NCBI RefSeq assembly: GCF_943192995.1
Contig: NZ_CALPCP010000037.1
Coordinates: 1-36,075, forward strand
Reading direction: 5' to 3'
Source of the DNA: Flintibacter muris
Lineage (GTDB): Bacteria; Bacillota; Clostridia; Oscillospirales; Oscillospiraceae
Length of the DNA: 36,075 nt
In this document: positions 1 through 8,216 of the stretch, piece by piece
Numbering within the stretch: the stretch's first letter is position 1
How the letters are laid out: every line of letters starts with the position of its first letter
Translations under genes and position numbers: made by a program
The notes under the pieces: generated by a model
Databases searched by the model: none
What the model saw: the letters and a program-made list of their open reading frames with translations, nothing else
What the model was told of the DNA's origin: nothing

Positions 1-189
1 GTGTGGCGTGGCATGATACGCTTCTCTTATTTTATCGTATGTCCACTCCCGGTTTTCTGGTATTTCATCCAATTTCAGCAGTATCTGGGCATGCTTGATT
101 CGATATCCCTGGGTTCGCCCTTTTGCAATTAGTTCCTGTAGCATCTCCCGTTCTTCATCCGTTAATGTTACAATGTATTTGTGGTTCAT
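1..189 (-). CDS. IS630-type transposase, N-terminal fragment (cut by window edge)
   Basis: The first 63 codons are visible, starting at ATG 189-187 and running off the window. They read MNHKYIVTLTDEEREMLQEL, then a basic segment, then KHAQILLKLDE. This is the usual start of IS630-family transposases: an N-terminal helix-turn-helix region that binds the element end, with the DDE catalytic domain further on. An in-frame TGA two codons upstream fixes the start. A GAGGA sequence lies only about one base before ATG, so the ribosome site is poor. The stretch is clearly more A+T-rich than plsX beside it, as expected for a mobile gene. The catalytic part is outside the window, so activity cannot be judged. 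Family recognition is from memory of the motif pattern. Confidence 0.7.
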   Translation of the reverse strand, partial: MNHKYIVTLTDEEREMLQELIAKGRTQGYRIKHAQILLKLDEIPENREWTYDKIREAYHATPH

Positions 190-295
190 TCCTCATCACC
201 CGAGAGTATTTTACCACATTTCTCGCTTCTCCGCTACTTCTATTTTCTATCTTGGTGAAGTACTAGGGCGGTACAGGCGTTCTCCGGGGGCATTT
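190..295. other. Intergenic stretch holding the presumed IS630 end
   Basis: No gene is seen. The element end should lie here because the transposase reads leftward. A short GTAC-rich stretch (about 258-274) could belong to it, but without the other end the terminal inverted repeat cannot be defined. plsX ends at 296 with no convincing terminator. Confidence 0.3.
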
Positions 296-1336
296 TTACT
301 CCTTCTCCGCCGCCGCAGGGGTGTCCAGGCGCATCAGGTCGATATTTTCGGTGATATCCTGGATGATGTTAGAGGCAATGTACTCCTTTGTTTTGGTGAT
401 GGCGCTGCGGATAGCCTTGGCGTCGGAGGAGCCGTGGGCCTTGATGACGGGCTTGGAGATGCCCAGCAGGGCGGTGCCGCCCACCTCGCTGGAGTCCATC
501 TTCCGCTTGAACTCCTTCAGCCCGCCGGACACCAGCAGGGCGGCCAGCTTGGTCATCAGATTCTTCTTGAACATGGCCTTGATCTCCCGGGCCAGATACA
601 GCCCGGTGCCCTCCATGGTCTTGAGGAAGATGTTCCCCGAGTAGCCGTCGGACACAATCACGTCCACCGCCCCCTGCACCGCCTCCCGGGCCTCCACGTT
701 GCCCACAAAGTTGATGCGCCCGGCGTCGGAGGCGGCCTCCAGCATGGGGTAGACAGTGGTCTGAAGGTCGGTGCCCTTGGAGGGCTCCGCGCCGATATTC
801 AGCAGTCCCACCTTGGGCTTTTCCCGGCCCAGCACCTTTTCGGCGTAGTAGGACCCCATGTAGGCAAACTGAAGCAGATATTCCGGAGGACATTCGGCGT
901 TGGCGCCGCAGTCGATGAGCACCGCGCCGCCGTTGCCGGTGGGGACTACCGGAGCCAGGGCGGCCCGGCGGATGCCCTTGATCCGCTTGGTCACCAGGGT
1001 GGCGGCGGACAGCAGAGCCCCGGTGGACCCCGCGGAGATGAAGGCGTCCCCTGCGCCCTCCTTCAGCAGGGTCAGGCCCACGGTGAGGGAGGAGTCCTTT
1101 TTCTTGCGGAAGGCGGTGGCCGGGTCGTCGCACATCTCCACCACCTCGCTGGCGTGGGCGATCTCCACCCCGGAGGGCAGATCGCTGATGCCATTGGCGG
1201 CCAGGGTTTTCAAAATGTCCTCCCCACGGCCCACCAGAATGATCTCCACCCCGTCCTCCTTGTTGGCCTGGATAGCCCCCATCACCGGGGCCTGGGGCGC
1301 GTTGTCTCCGCCCATGGCGTCTACAATGATTTTCAT
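296..1336 (-). CDS. plsX: Phosphate acyltransferase PlsX
   Basis: A 346-aa protein of full family length. PlsX converts acyl-ACP and phosphate to acyl-phosphate, the acyl donor used by PlsY in the first step of phosphatidic acid synthesis; it is a peripheral membrane enzyme. The start MKIIVDAMGGDNAP is the family signature, followed further on by the conserved ISAGSTGALL and SDGYSGNIFLKTMEG blocks. ATG 1336-1334 was chosen because it starts at this signature and has GAGAGGG six bases upstream; the open frame extends upstream without a site or homology. It lies 79 bases downstream of trmFO behind a strong hairpin, so it may have its own promoter. It is not beside the fab genes here, but plsY and gpsA are on the same strand about 26 kb away. 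Confidence 0.95.
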   Translation of the reverse strand: MKIIVDAMGGDNAPQAPVMGAIQANKEDGVEIILVGRGEDILKTLAANGISDLPSGVEIAHASEVVEMCDDPATAFRKKKDSSLTVGLTLLKEGAGDAFISAGSTGALLSAATLVTKRIKGIRRAALAPVVPTGNGGAVLIDCGANAECPPEYLLQFAYMGSYYAEKVLGREKPKVGLLNIGAEPSKGTDLQTTVYPMLEAASDAGRINFVGNVEAREAVQGAVDVIVSDGYSGNIFLKTMEGTGLYLAREIKAMFKKNLMTKLAALLVSGGLKEFKRKMDSSEVGGTALLGISKPVIKAHGSSDAKAIRSAITKTKEYIASNIIQDITENIDLMRLDTPAAAEKE

Positions 1337-1380
1337 GCTTTTCCCTCTCTTCTCTTTGCGGCAGCTTGCAGGTTTGTTCC

Positions 1381-1410
1381 AAAAGCCTCCCTTTGCGAAG
1401 GGAGGCTTTT
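1381..1410 (-). terminator. Bidirectional hairpin after trmFO
   Basis: A perfect 13-bp stem with a TGCG loop and A/T runs on both sides (AAAAGCCTCCCTT / AAGGGAGGCTTTT). It begins just after the trmFO stop and suits a rho-independent terminator on either strand. The same GCCTCCCTTTGCGAAGGGAGG core recurs as one arm of the composite repeats at 2748 and 30851, so it is probably a solo copy of that family. Confidence 0.7.
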
Positions 1411-1415
1411 CGCTC

Positions 1416-2720
1416 CTACGACAGGTCCAGCGCTTCCAGGGCCGCCAGTGCACGTTTGGACAGCTCGGCGTTTTTGTTCCGCTTGCCCTTCACCCGGTAG
1501 CCCAGGGGCGGGATAAGCCCAAAATTGATATTCATTGGTTGAAAGTTTACCACACTTTGGTCACTGATGTAAAGAGCCAATGCGCCCATTGCGGTCTCCT
1601 GGGGAAAATTAACAGGCGTTTTGCCCTCCAGCCGCCGGGCCAGCTCCAGCGCGGCCAGGCAGCCCGAGGCGGTGGACTCCACATAGCCCTCCACCCCGGT
1701 GATCTGCCCGGCAAATATCAGCCGCTTACGTCCCCGCACCCGGTAATACCGGTCCAGCAGCCGGGGAGAATCCAGAAAGGTGTTCCGGTGCATCACGCCA
1801 TAGCGGACATATTCCGCGTTTTTCAGGGCGGGAATCATGGAAAATACCCGTTTCTGCTCGGGCCATTTGAGATGAGTCTGAAAGCCCACCATGTTGTAGA
1901 TCGACCCCTGGGCGTTGTCTTTGCGCAGCTGAACCACGGCAAAGGGCTCCCTGCCGGTTTTGGGGTCTTTCAGCCCCACCGGCTTCAACGGCCCATAGGA
2001 GAGGGTGTCCCGCCCCCGGCGGGCCATTACCTCCACCGGCATGCACCCCTCAAACACCCCTGCGTCCTCAAAGCCGTGGACCTCCGCCTCCTGGGCGGAG
2101 ATCAATTCCTGCCAAAAAGCGTCGTACTCCTCCCGGGTCAGCGGGCAGTTGATGTAGTCCGGCGTTCCACGATCGTACCGTGAGGCGAACCAGGCGCTTT
2201 CCATGTCTATACTTTCAAAGGTGACCAGGGGGGCGGCGGCATCGAAGAAATTCAGATATTTGCTGTCGGGAAACAGCTTGGCGATCTTCTCCGACAGCGC
2301 CTGCGAGGTCAGAGGCCCGGTGGCCAGAATTACGTTCCCCTCGGAAGGAACCTCAGTCACCTCTCCCTCCACCACTGTGATGTTGGGGTGGCTTCTGATC
2401 TTTTCCGTAATCGCGGCGGCAAAGGCGTGGCGGTCCACCGCCAGGGCGCCGCCGGCCTCCACCCGGTGCTCGCCGGCGCAGGCCATAATCAGCGAACCGC
2501 ACCGGCGCAGCTCCTCCTTGAGCAGCCCCACCGCGTTCTCCAGCTGGTCGGAGCGCAGGGAGTTGGAGCACACCAGCTCCCCAAAATATTCGCTGTGGTG
2601 GGCAGGGGACATCTTTTTCGGCTTCATCTCCCGCAGCTCCACCGGAATACCCCGCCGGGCCAGCTGCCAGGCCGCCTCGCTCCCCGCAAGGCCCGCGCCG
2701 ATGATGGTAACCTTTTCCAT
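1416..2720 (-). CDS. trmFO: tRNA (uracil-5-)-methyltransferase TrmFO, folate/FAD-dependent
   Basis: 434 aa, normal family length. TrmFO makes 5-methyluridine at position 54 of tRNA using methylenetetrahydrofolate and reduced FAD. The N-terminus has the FAD-binding dinucleotide fold (VTIIGAGLAGSEAAWQLA, residues 4-21), then the family blocks CSNSLRSDQ and GALAVDR, and a C-terminal FAGQITGVEGYVES block typical of the GidA/TrmFO group. ATG 2720 has GGAGG four bases before it. It lies downstream of topA on the same strand, an order common in Firmicutes, but a composite palindromic repeat (2748-2884) fills the gap. Confidence 0.96.
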   Translation of the reverse strand: MEKVTIIGAGLAGSEAAWQLARRGIPVELREMKPKKMSPAHHSEYFGELVCSNSLRSDQLENAVGLLKEELRRCGSLIMACAGEHRVEAGGALAVDRHAFAAAITEKIRSHPNITVVEGEVTEVPSEGNVILATGPLTSQALSEKIAKLFPDSKYLNFFDAAAPLVTFESIDMESAWFASRYDRGTPDYINCPLTREEYDAFWQELISAQEAEVHGFEDAGVFEGCMPVEVMARRGRDTLSYGPLKPVGLKDPKTGREPFAVVQLRKDNAQGSIYNMVGFQTHLKWPEQKRVFSMIPALKNAEYVRYGVMHRNTFLDSPRLLDRYYRVRGRKRLIFAGQITGVEGYVESTASGCLAALELARRLEGKTPVNFPQETAMGALALYISDQSVVNFQPMNINFGLIPPLGYRVKGKRNKNAELSKRALAALEALDLS

Positions 2721-2747
2721 ATTTCCTCCTTCGTCCCCCGCAGGGCC

Positions 2748-2884
2748 AAGGCCCTCTTCGCAAAGGGGGCTGTCAGCCGAAGGCTGACTGGGGGTTTTCT
2801 CTTAAACAGCTGCGTTTCGATTGGAGAAAACCCTCCGTCATTTGCTTCGCAAATGCCACCTCCCTTTGCGAAGGGAGGTTTTTT
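2748..2884. repeat. Composite palindromic repeat, copy between topA and trmFO
   Basis: About 135 bp made of two half-units in inverted orientation around a short core with GTTTCGATTGG. Left half: a CCCTCTTCGCAAAGGGGG-type palindrome, a variable stem (GTCAGCC-gaa-GGCTGAC), then GGGGGTTTTC. Right half: GAAAACCCTCCGTCAT, a variable stem (TTTGC-tt-GCAAA), then ACCTCCCTTTGCGAAGGGAGG and a T-run. The copy at 30851-30984 has the same plan with different but still self-complementary variable stems. The right end touches the topA stop codon. It may serve as the topA terminator. Confidence 0.8.
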
Positions 2885-5237
2885 ACGCTTCCTTCTTTGC
2901 CCCAGCTCTCTTGGCCGTAGTCTTCTTGGCAGTGGACTTCTTGGCAGTTGAAGCTTTGGTAGTTGTCTTTTTCTCCGCCGCAGTTTTAGCGGCGGTCTTT
3001 TTCGCTGTTGTTTTCTTGGCGGCGGACTTTTTTGGCTTCTTTGCCGTCTGTGCGGGGGCGGCCTCCCCTTCGGCGGATTGGCTCTTCTTCTGCCAGCCGC
3101 CCCGCTTTTCCTCGGGGGTGAAGTTGGAGCACTGCTCGTTGATGCAGTAGGGTTTTTTGGCCCCCCGGCCCGCTTTTTTGAACATGGTCTGGCCGCAGAC
3201 GGGGCAGTTGTCCTTTACCGGCACGTCAAAGGTCATAAAATCACAGGTGCGTCTTTCGTCTTTGCCGGTGGCATGCTCGCAGCAGTAGTAGGTGTACTGC
3301 TTGCCGCTCTTTTTGCTCTTGCCTGTGCGTTTGAACAGCCGCCCGCCGCATTTGGGGCACTTTCCGGGCATCTCCACCACCAAGGGCATGGTAAAGTCGC
3401 ACTCGGGCCAGCCGGGGCAGGCCAAAAAGCGGCCGAACCGCCCCGACTTGATGACCAGATTCTTTCCGCACTGGGGGCATATCTCCTCCGACACCTCGTC
3501 TGGCACCTTGATCCGTTCGCCGTCCAGGTCCTGCTCGGCCTGCTTCAGCTCAGCGTCGAAGTCCTTGTAGAAGTCGGCCAGAAGGGCCTTCCAGTCGGTG
3601 GCACCCTCCTCCACCTTGTCCAGCCGCTGCTCCATCTGGGCAGTGAAATCGTAGTCCACAATGTCGTGAAACTTTTCCTTCATCAGCCCAGTGACTACCT
3701 CCCCCAGAGGGGTGGGCCGCAGGGCCTTTCCCCCCTCCTTCACCACATACTCCCGGTTCAGGATGGTGGAGATGGTGGGGGCGTAGGTGGAGGGCCGGCC
3801 AATGCCCTGCTCCTCCAGAGCCCGGATGAGGCTGGCCTCGGAGTACCGGGCGGGGGGCTGGGTAAAGTGCTGGTCCTTTTTCAGGCTCTTATGGGTAAGG
3901 GGTTCCCCCTCCTTCAAATCGGGCAGGGGGGAGGTCTTTTCCTCCTCCTCGTCGGTGTCCTTCCCCTCCTCATAGACGGCGGTAAAGCCGGAGAATTTCA
4001 GGGAGGAGTGGCTGGCCCGGAAGATATAGCCCGAATTGGCCACGTCGATAGACAGGCTGTCGTAGACGGCGTTGGCCATCTGGCAGGCCAGAAACCGGGA
4101 CCAGATCAGCTTATACAGCTTGAACTGCTCGGCGGTCAGGTCCTTTTTGATGTCCTCAGGCACCAGGGTGACGTCGGAGGGACGGATGGCCTCATGGGCG
4201 TCTTGGGCGCTGCCCTTGGTCTTGAATTTCCGGGGCTGGGCAGGACAGTAGCTGCCTCCGTACCGCTGGGAGATAAACCCCCGGGCGGCAGCCACCGCCT
4301 CGTCAGACAGGCGCAGGGAGTCGGTACGCATGTAGGTAATCAAACCCACGGCCCCCTGGCCGGCGACATCAATACCCTCGTAGAGCTGCTGGGCCACCGC
4401 CATGGTCCGGGCGGGGGACATGTTCAGCTTCCGGCTGGCCTCCTGCTGGAGGGTGGAGGTGGTGAAAGGGGGGGCTGGCTGGCGGTTTTTCTCCTGCCGC
4501 TTCACCTTAGCCACTGACCAGGCCCCCTGAGACACGGCGGCAATTACCGCCTGGGTCTCCTCCTCGCTGCGCAGCTCCATTTTTTTGTCTTTTCCGTGGA
4601 ACTGGGCCTTAAAGGCCCCCAGGTTGGGGGCCACCCGCTCCAGGTCAGCCTCAATGGACCAGTACTCCTGGGGAACAAAGGCGCGGATCTCGTTTTCCCG
4701 CTCCACCACCAGCCGGGTAGCCACCGACTGCACCCGCCCGGCGGACAGTCCCCGGCGGATTTTCTTCCACAGCAGGGGGGACAGCTGGTAGCCCACAATC
4801 CGGTCCAGGATACGCCGGGCCTGCTGGGCGTCCACCAGGTTCTGGTCAATGGCCCGGGGGGCGGCAATAGACTGTGTAACCACGTTCTTGGTGATCTCGT
4901 TGAAGGTTACCCGGTAGGTCTTGTCGTCCGGGATGCTGAGCAGCTCCTTCAGATGCCAGGAGATGGCCTCCCCCTCCCGGTCAGGGTCGGTGGCCAGATA
5001 GACCCGGTTGGACCGCTTGGCCGCCTTCTTCAGGTCGCTGATTACATCCTCCTTGCCCTTGATGGGCTGGTAATTGGGGGTAAAGCCCCCCTCAATATCC
5101 ACGCTCAGCTTGCTCTTGGGCAGGTCCCGCACATGGCCCATAGACGCCTTTACCTCATACCCCGGCCCCAAATACTTGCCGATGGTCTTGGCCTTGGACG
5201 GGGACTCTACAATCACTAAGTCTGTTTTATTTGCCAC
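2883..5237 (-). CDS. topA: DNA topoisomerase I (type IA)
   Basis: 784 aa; relaxes negative supercoils by passing one strand through a transient break. A Toprim domain opens the protein (E11 in IVESPSKAKTIG; acidic set D84, D86, E88 in ATDPDREGE), and the catalytic tyrosine is Y302 in GLITYMRTDS. Three C-terminal cysteine zinc-ribbon modules follow (from CPQCG, from CPKCG and from CPVCG). The last ~50 residues are a Lys/Ala/Thr-rich tail, probably DNA-binding. The start is GTG at 5237 with GGAGG nine bases upstream. The order dprA-topA-trmFO is usual in Firmicutes. The gene ends in Lys-Glu-Ala-stop exactly where the downstream palindromic repeat begins; plsY ends in the same way. Confidence 0.97.
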   Translation of the reverse strand: MANKTDLVIVESPSKAKTIGKYLGPGYEVKASMGHVRDLPKSKLSVDIEGGFTPNYQPIKGKEDVISDLKKAAKRSNRVYLATDPDREGEAISWHLKELLSIPDDKTYRVTFNEITKNVVTQSIAAPRAIDQNLVDAQQARRILDRIVGYQLSPLLWKKIRRGLSAGRVQSVATRLVVERENEIRAFVPQEYWSIEADLERVAPNLGAFKAQFHGKDKKMELRSEEETQAVIAAVSQGAWSVAKVKRQEKNRQPAPPFTTSTLQQEASRKLNMSPARTMAVAQQLYEGIDVAGQGAVGLITYMRTDSLRLSDEAVAAARGFISQRYGGSYCPAQPRKFKTKGSAQDAHEAIRPSDVTLVPEDIKKDLTAEQFKLYKLIWSRFLACQMANAVYDSLSIDVANSGYIFRASHSSLKFSGFTAVYEEGKDTDEEEEKTSPLPDLKEGEPLTHKSLKKDQHFTQPPARYSEASLIRALEEQGIGRPSTYAPTISTILNREYVVKEGGKALRPTPLGEVVTGLMKEKFHDIVDYDFTAQMEQRLDKVEEGATDWKALLADFYKDFDAELKQAEQDLDGERIKVPDEVSEEICPQCGKNLVIKSGRFGRFLACPGWPECDFTMPLVVEMPGKCPKCGGRLFKRTGKSKKSGKQYTYYCCEHATGKDERRTCDFMTFDVPVKDNCPVCGQTMFKKAGRGAKKPYCINEQCSNFTPEEKRGGWQKKSQSAEGEAAPAQTAKKPKKSAAKKTTAKKTAAKTAAEKKTTTKASTAKKSTAKKTTAKRAGAKKEA

Positions 5238-5271
5238 TTTGGATTACCTCCAGAGATTGATTACTTCGTAA

Positions 5272-5468
5272 GGCTTCCCCCTGAGGGGGGAAGCTGGCAC
5301 GGCAAAGCCGTGACCGATGAGGGGCCATGGGAGTGCTGTTCAGCTTATAGCAGTCACCGGGTTTGCCGCCCCTGCAGCTGTCAGCAATTTTGAGGATTGC
5401 TATTGGAAGTCACCCTCATCCGCCCCAGTGTGCGCACTGGGGCACCTTCCCCCTGGAAGGGGGAAGCC
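5272..5468. repeat. Inverted pair of palindromic repeat units upstream of topA
   Basis: Two half-units face each other. Unit 5272-5324 has the palindrome GGCTTCCCCC-tga-GGGGGGAAGCT, a second stem (CACGGC-aaa-GCCGTG) and GATGAGGGG. Unit 5413-5468 has CCCTCATC, a different second stem (GCCCCAGTG-tg-CGCACTGGGGC) and TTCCCCC-tgg-aaGGGGGAAGCC. The arrangement matches the copies at 2748, 28717 and 30851. Between them (5325-5412) there is no gene. Confidence 0.75.
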
Positions 5469-5503
5469 AGCGTGTCAAAAACTCATGCTTCTCCTTTTAG
5501 GCT

Positions 5504-5525
5504 CCCTCTGAGAGGGAGGCTTTTT
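5504..5525. repeat. Short GC hairpin of the palindromic repeat family
   Basis: GGCTCCCTC-tga-GAGGGAGGC followed by TTTTT on the plus strand. It resembles one arm of the composite repeats. The rest of 5526-5661, up to the dprA stop, holds only short open frames on both strands with no usable ribosome site; none is recognised. Confidence 0.55.
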
Positions 5526-5661
5526 CGCCTGCGGGCGGGACAAAGAGCAGCTTGGTCTGCTGAACGGGATGCTGGATGAAATCAGCCTGGCCCACCACAT
5601 GGAGCATCGGCGGCTGTTCCGGGCCCCTGGCCCTTGGCCGGGAGCTTTCCGGGCTGGTGGG

Positions 5662-6888
5662 CTAGTTTTCCAGCTCCACCAGGGCGTAAAACCGGCGGCC
5701 CGGCCGCTCCTCCACCGCGCCGTCCACCTGGAGCATGGTGAGGGCTGACAGGGCCCGCCGCATGGGAATCTGGGTCTTCTCCACAATCTCGTCGGCGGTG
5801 AGGGCCTGGTCTGCCGCGGCTGTCAGAATATCCAGCTGGTCGTCGGTAAACCGGGATTTCTGCTGGGAGCGGGGAACCAGCTCCCGCTGGGGGGGCTGGT
5901 TCCCCGCAGGCCGTTCCGCCCTCACGGGCGCCTCACGGAGCTCGTCCTTCCCGCCGGACAGCCTGGCCTTGGCCGCCTCCCGGGACAGCGGGGCTGTTCC
6001 GGCCAGCTTGGCGGGGAACAGTTCCACAAAGTCCTCCAAAATATCCTTTGCGCTCTCCACCAGCCTGGCCTTCTGGTCGTGAATCAGCCGGTTGGTCCCC
6101 CGGGCGCACTGCTCGTTCATCCCTATGGGGAGAGCGTACACCTCCCGCCCCTGGTCCAGGGCGTGGTTGACGGTCAGCATGGTGCCGCCCTGAGGCTCGC
6201 ACTCCACCGCCAGCACCCCCAGGCACAGGCCGCTTAAAATGCGGTTGCGGGGGTTGAAGTGGTCCCCTTTGTGGGGGGTGCCCGGCGGGTATTCGGAGAT
6301 GAGCGCCCCCATCGCCGCCACATCCTCATACAGCCAGCGGCTCTCCTTGGGGAAGATCCGGTCCACCCCTCCCGCCAGCAGGGAGACCACCGGACCGCCG
6401 CCCCTCAGCGCCCCGGTGATGGCGCAGGAGTCGATCCCCTCCGCAATGCCGGACACCACCAGCGCCCCTCTCTCGGCCAGCTCAAACCCAAGCTTCTCCG
6501 CCCATTTTCTTCCGCTGGCGGTACATTTGCGCATACCTACCACGCCGATCGCCACTTCCTCGTCAAAGCGGAATTCCTTTCCTTTGATGTAAAGCACCGC
6601 CGGCGGGTCGGCAATCTGCCGCAGCCGCTGGGGGTAGGCGGCATCCTGAAAGGTCATGATCCGCAGGCCCAGGCGGTCGCAGTCACCCAGAATCCTGTTG
6701 GGCTCGTCCAGGCTCTTGTCCAGCAGGGAGCTTTTGGCAAAAGGGGGCAGGGGGAGGTCCTCATAGTCCCCCTTTCCGCCAAAAAAGGCCCGCTCCGGGG
6801 TGGTAAAGTGGTCCAGCACCGTCAGCGCGCCCACCGCGCCCAGCCCCTTTCTGCTGGTCAGCCACAGCCAGTATTTCAAATCGGCCAC
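5662..6888 (-). CDS. dprA: DNA processing protein DprA (Smf)
   Basis: 408 aa. DprA loads RecA on incoming single-stranded DNA during transformation and is also kept in many bacteria without known competence. A helical N-terminal region (about 1-60) leads into the Rossmann-like DprA fold (about 75-290), with VVSGIAEGIDSCA, the RNRILSGLC block and the QGGTMLTVNHAL block. After a Pro/Arg-rich linker, a C-terminal winged-helix domain spans about 345-405. The start is GTG 6888 with AGGAGG about eight bases upstream. It reads divergently from the MFS gene, with 110 bases between them, and lies upstream of topA behind a repeat-rich gap of 424 bases. Confidence 0.94.
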   Translation of the reverse strand: MADLKYWLWLTSRKGLGAVGALTVLDHFTTPERAFFGGKGDYEDLPLPPFAKSSLLDKSLDEPNRILGDCDRLGLRIMTFQDAAYPQRLRQIADPPAVLYIKGKEFRFDEEVAIGVVGMRKCTASGRKWAEKLGFELAERGALVVSGIAEGIDSCAITGALRGGGPVVSLLAGGVDRIFPKESRWLYEDVAAMGALISEYPPGTPHKGDHFNPRNRILSGLCLGVLAVECEPQGGTMLTVNHALDQGREVYALPIGMNEQCARGTNRLIHDQKARLVESAKDILEDFVELFPAKLAGTAPLSREAAKARLSGGKDELREAPVRAERPAGNQPPQRELVPRSQQKSRFTDDQLDILTAAADQALTADEIVEKTQIPMRRALSALTMLQVDGAVEERPGRRFYALVELEN

Positions 6889-6920
6889 CCTGCGCTCCTC
6901 CTCTCTGCGCGAAATTGTTC

Positions 6921-6949
6921 TTTACAAATCTGTCCATTCAAGGTATCTT
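6921..6949 (+). promoter_or_regulatory. Probable promoter of the MFS gene
   Basis: TTTACA (6921-6926), a 17-base spacer, then TATCTT (6944-6949), about 50 bases before the MFS start. The match to sigma-A boxes is moderate and an overlapping TATACA is also possible. Confidence 0.4.
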
Positions 6950-6998
6950 TATACAGTGGGATTTTCCCCAAATATCTCTTTTTAAGGAAGCGATTGCT

Positions 6999-8216
6999 AT
7001 GCTTACAGCGCAGCGCCGCCCTCACCGCGCTTGGCTGGTCTGCCTGGGCGGGGCTCTGGCCCTGTTCGCGGTTATGGGGCTGGGGGTCAACGTCTTTTCC
7101 GTCTACCAGCCCGAAATTGTCCGCCTCAACGGCTTTACCGACGCTCAGGGCTCCTGGATCACCACCACGCGCAGTCTGTTTATCCTGGCCGCTCTGCTGT
7201 ATGTCAACCAGCTGTGCGCCAGGCTGGGACTGCGTCTGGTGATGGCCCTTGGGGTGTTCCTGGTGGGCGCCGGCTGCCTCTGCTTCGCCTGGGCAAACAG
7301 CTTTGCCATGTACTGTGCGGCTGCCGCCCTCACGGGGATCGGCTACTGCTGGGCGGGAATGGTCCCCATCTCACTGGCCATTGGCCGGTGGTTCCGCCGC
7401 CGGCGGGGGCTGGCTCTGGGGCTGGCCTCGGCGGGCAGCGGGGTGTCCACCGTATTCGCCCCCGTACTGCTCACCCGGCTGATGGAACAGCGTGGGATGC
7501 GCGCCACCTTTCTCTGGGAGGGCGCCGTCATCTTTTTGTGTGGGGCGCTGGTGTGGCTGCTGGTGCGGGATCTCCCCGCCCGGATGGGGCTTGAGCCCTA
7601 CGGCCTGGAGCACAGCCCTGCCGCCACCGCCGCCGTCAGGCAACAGGGCCGGGGACTGTCCAAAGCCCAGCGGGGACTGCTGCTGCTGGCCGCCCTGTTT
7701 GTCGGGGCCACCGGCGGCCCCGCCTTCTCCCATTTGACCATGCTGTACACCTCAACGGGCTACAACAGCCTCTTTGTGGCCGCCCTGCTGTCCTACCTGG
7801 GGGCGGCGATCAGCATTGGAAAAATTCTGTGCGGCCAGGTCTACGACCGGCTGGGCAGCGGCGGGGGCAACCTGTTTGCCTTTGGCGCGCTGCTGCTGGC
7901 CCAGGTTCTGTGCTGTCTGGCCCCTGTGGGCGGGGCGGCCCTCCCCATTCTGGCCATCACCGCCTTTGGCCTGGGAATGTCCATCACCGCCGTCTCTCCG
8001 GCCCGCTGGGCGGCGGACCTGTATGGCCCGGAGGAGTATGAGGGCGGCGTGCGCACCATTACGGTGTTCTTTACCGGGGGTATTTTCGTCTTCGGCCCCC
8101 TGCCCGGCCTGCTGGCCGACTGGACGGGCAGCTATGTCCCCGCCTACGCCGTCTTTTTCCTGCTTCTGCTGGCCGCCTTCTTCATTGTGTGGGGGCTGTA
8201 CAGAAAAAATACCTAA
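6999..8216 (+). CDS. Major facilitator superfamily transporter
   Basis: 405 aa with about twelve hydrophobic helices in two halves, split by a hydrophilic loop near residues 190-215. It is an inner-membrane secondary transporter of unknown substrate. The blocks RWFRRRRGLALGLASAGSG in the first half, and the general plan, recall the oxalate/formate antiporter and monocarboxylate-type MFS branch, so a small organic acid is a guess. ATG 6999 was preferred because AAGGA lies about ten bases upstream and the helix pattern starts right after it; an upstream ATG at 6915 would add unlikely polar sequence overlapping the promoter. Its stop overlaps that of the trmH-type gene on the other strand. Confidence 0.88.
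   Translation: MLTAQRRPHRAWLVCLGGALALFAVMGLGVNVFSVYQPEIVRLNGFTDAQGSWITTTRSLFILAALLYVNQLCARLGLRLVMALGVFLVGAGCLCFAWANSFAMYCAAAALTGIGYCWAGMVPISLAIGRWFRRRRGLALGLASAGSGVSTVFAPVLLTRLMEQRGMRATFLWEGAVIFLCGALVWLLVRDLPARMGLEPYGLEHSPAATAAVRQQGRGLSKAQRGLLLLAALFVGATGGPAFSHLTMLYTSTGYNSLFVAALLSYLGAAISIGKILCGQVYDRLGSGGGNLFAFGALLLAQVLCCLAPVGGAALPILAITAFGLGMSITAVSPARWAADLYGPEEYEGGVRTITVFFTGGIFVFGPLPGLLADWTGSYVPAYAVFFLLLLAAFFIVWGLYRKNT

Noticed and set aside
95..1516. 473-aa plus-strand frame over plsX
   Set aside because: Antisense to plsX; composition is Gly/His/Leu-rich with no recognisable motif.
5272..5525. Calling all GC hairpins simple terminators
   Set aside because: Several stand where no transcript is expected to end and share a multi-part layout, so a repeat family is the better explanation, though some may also terminate.
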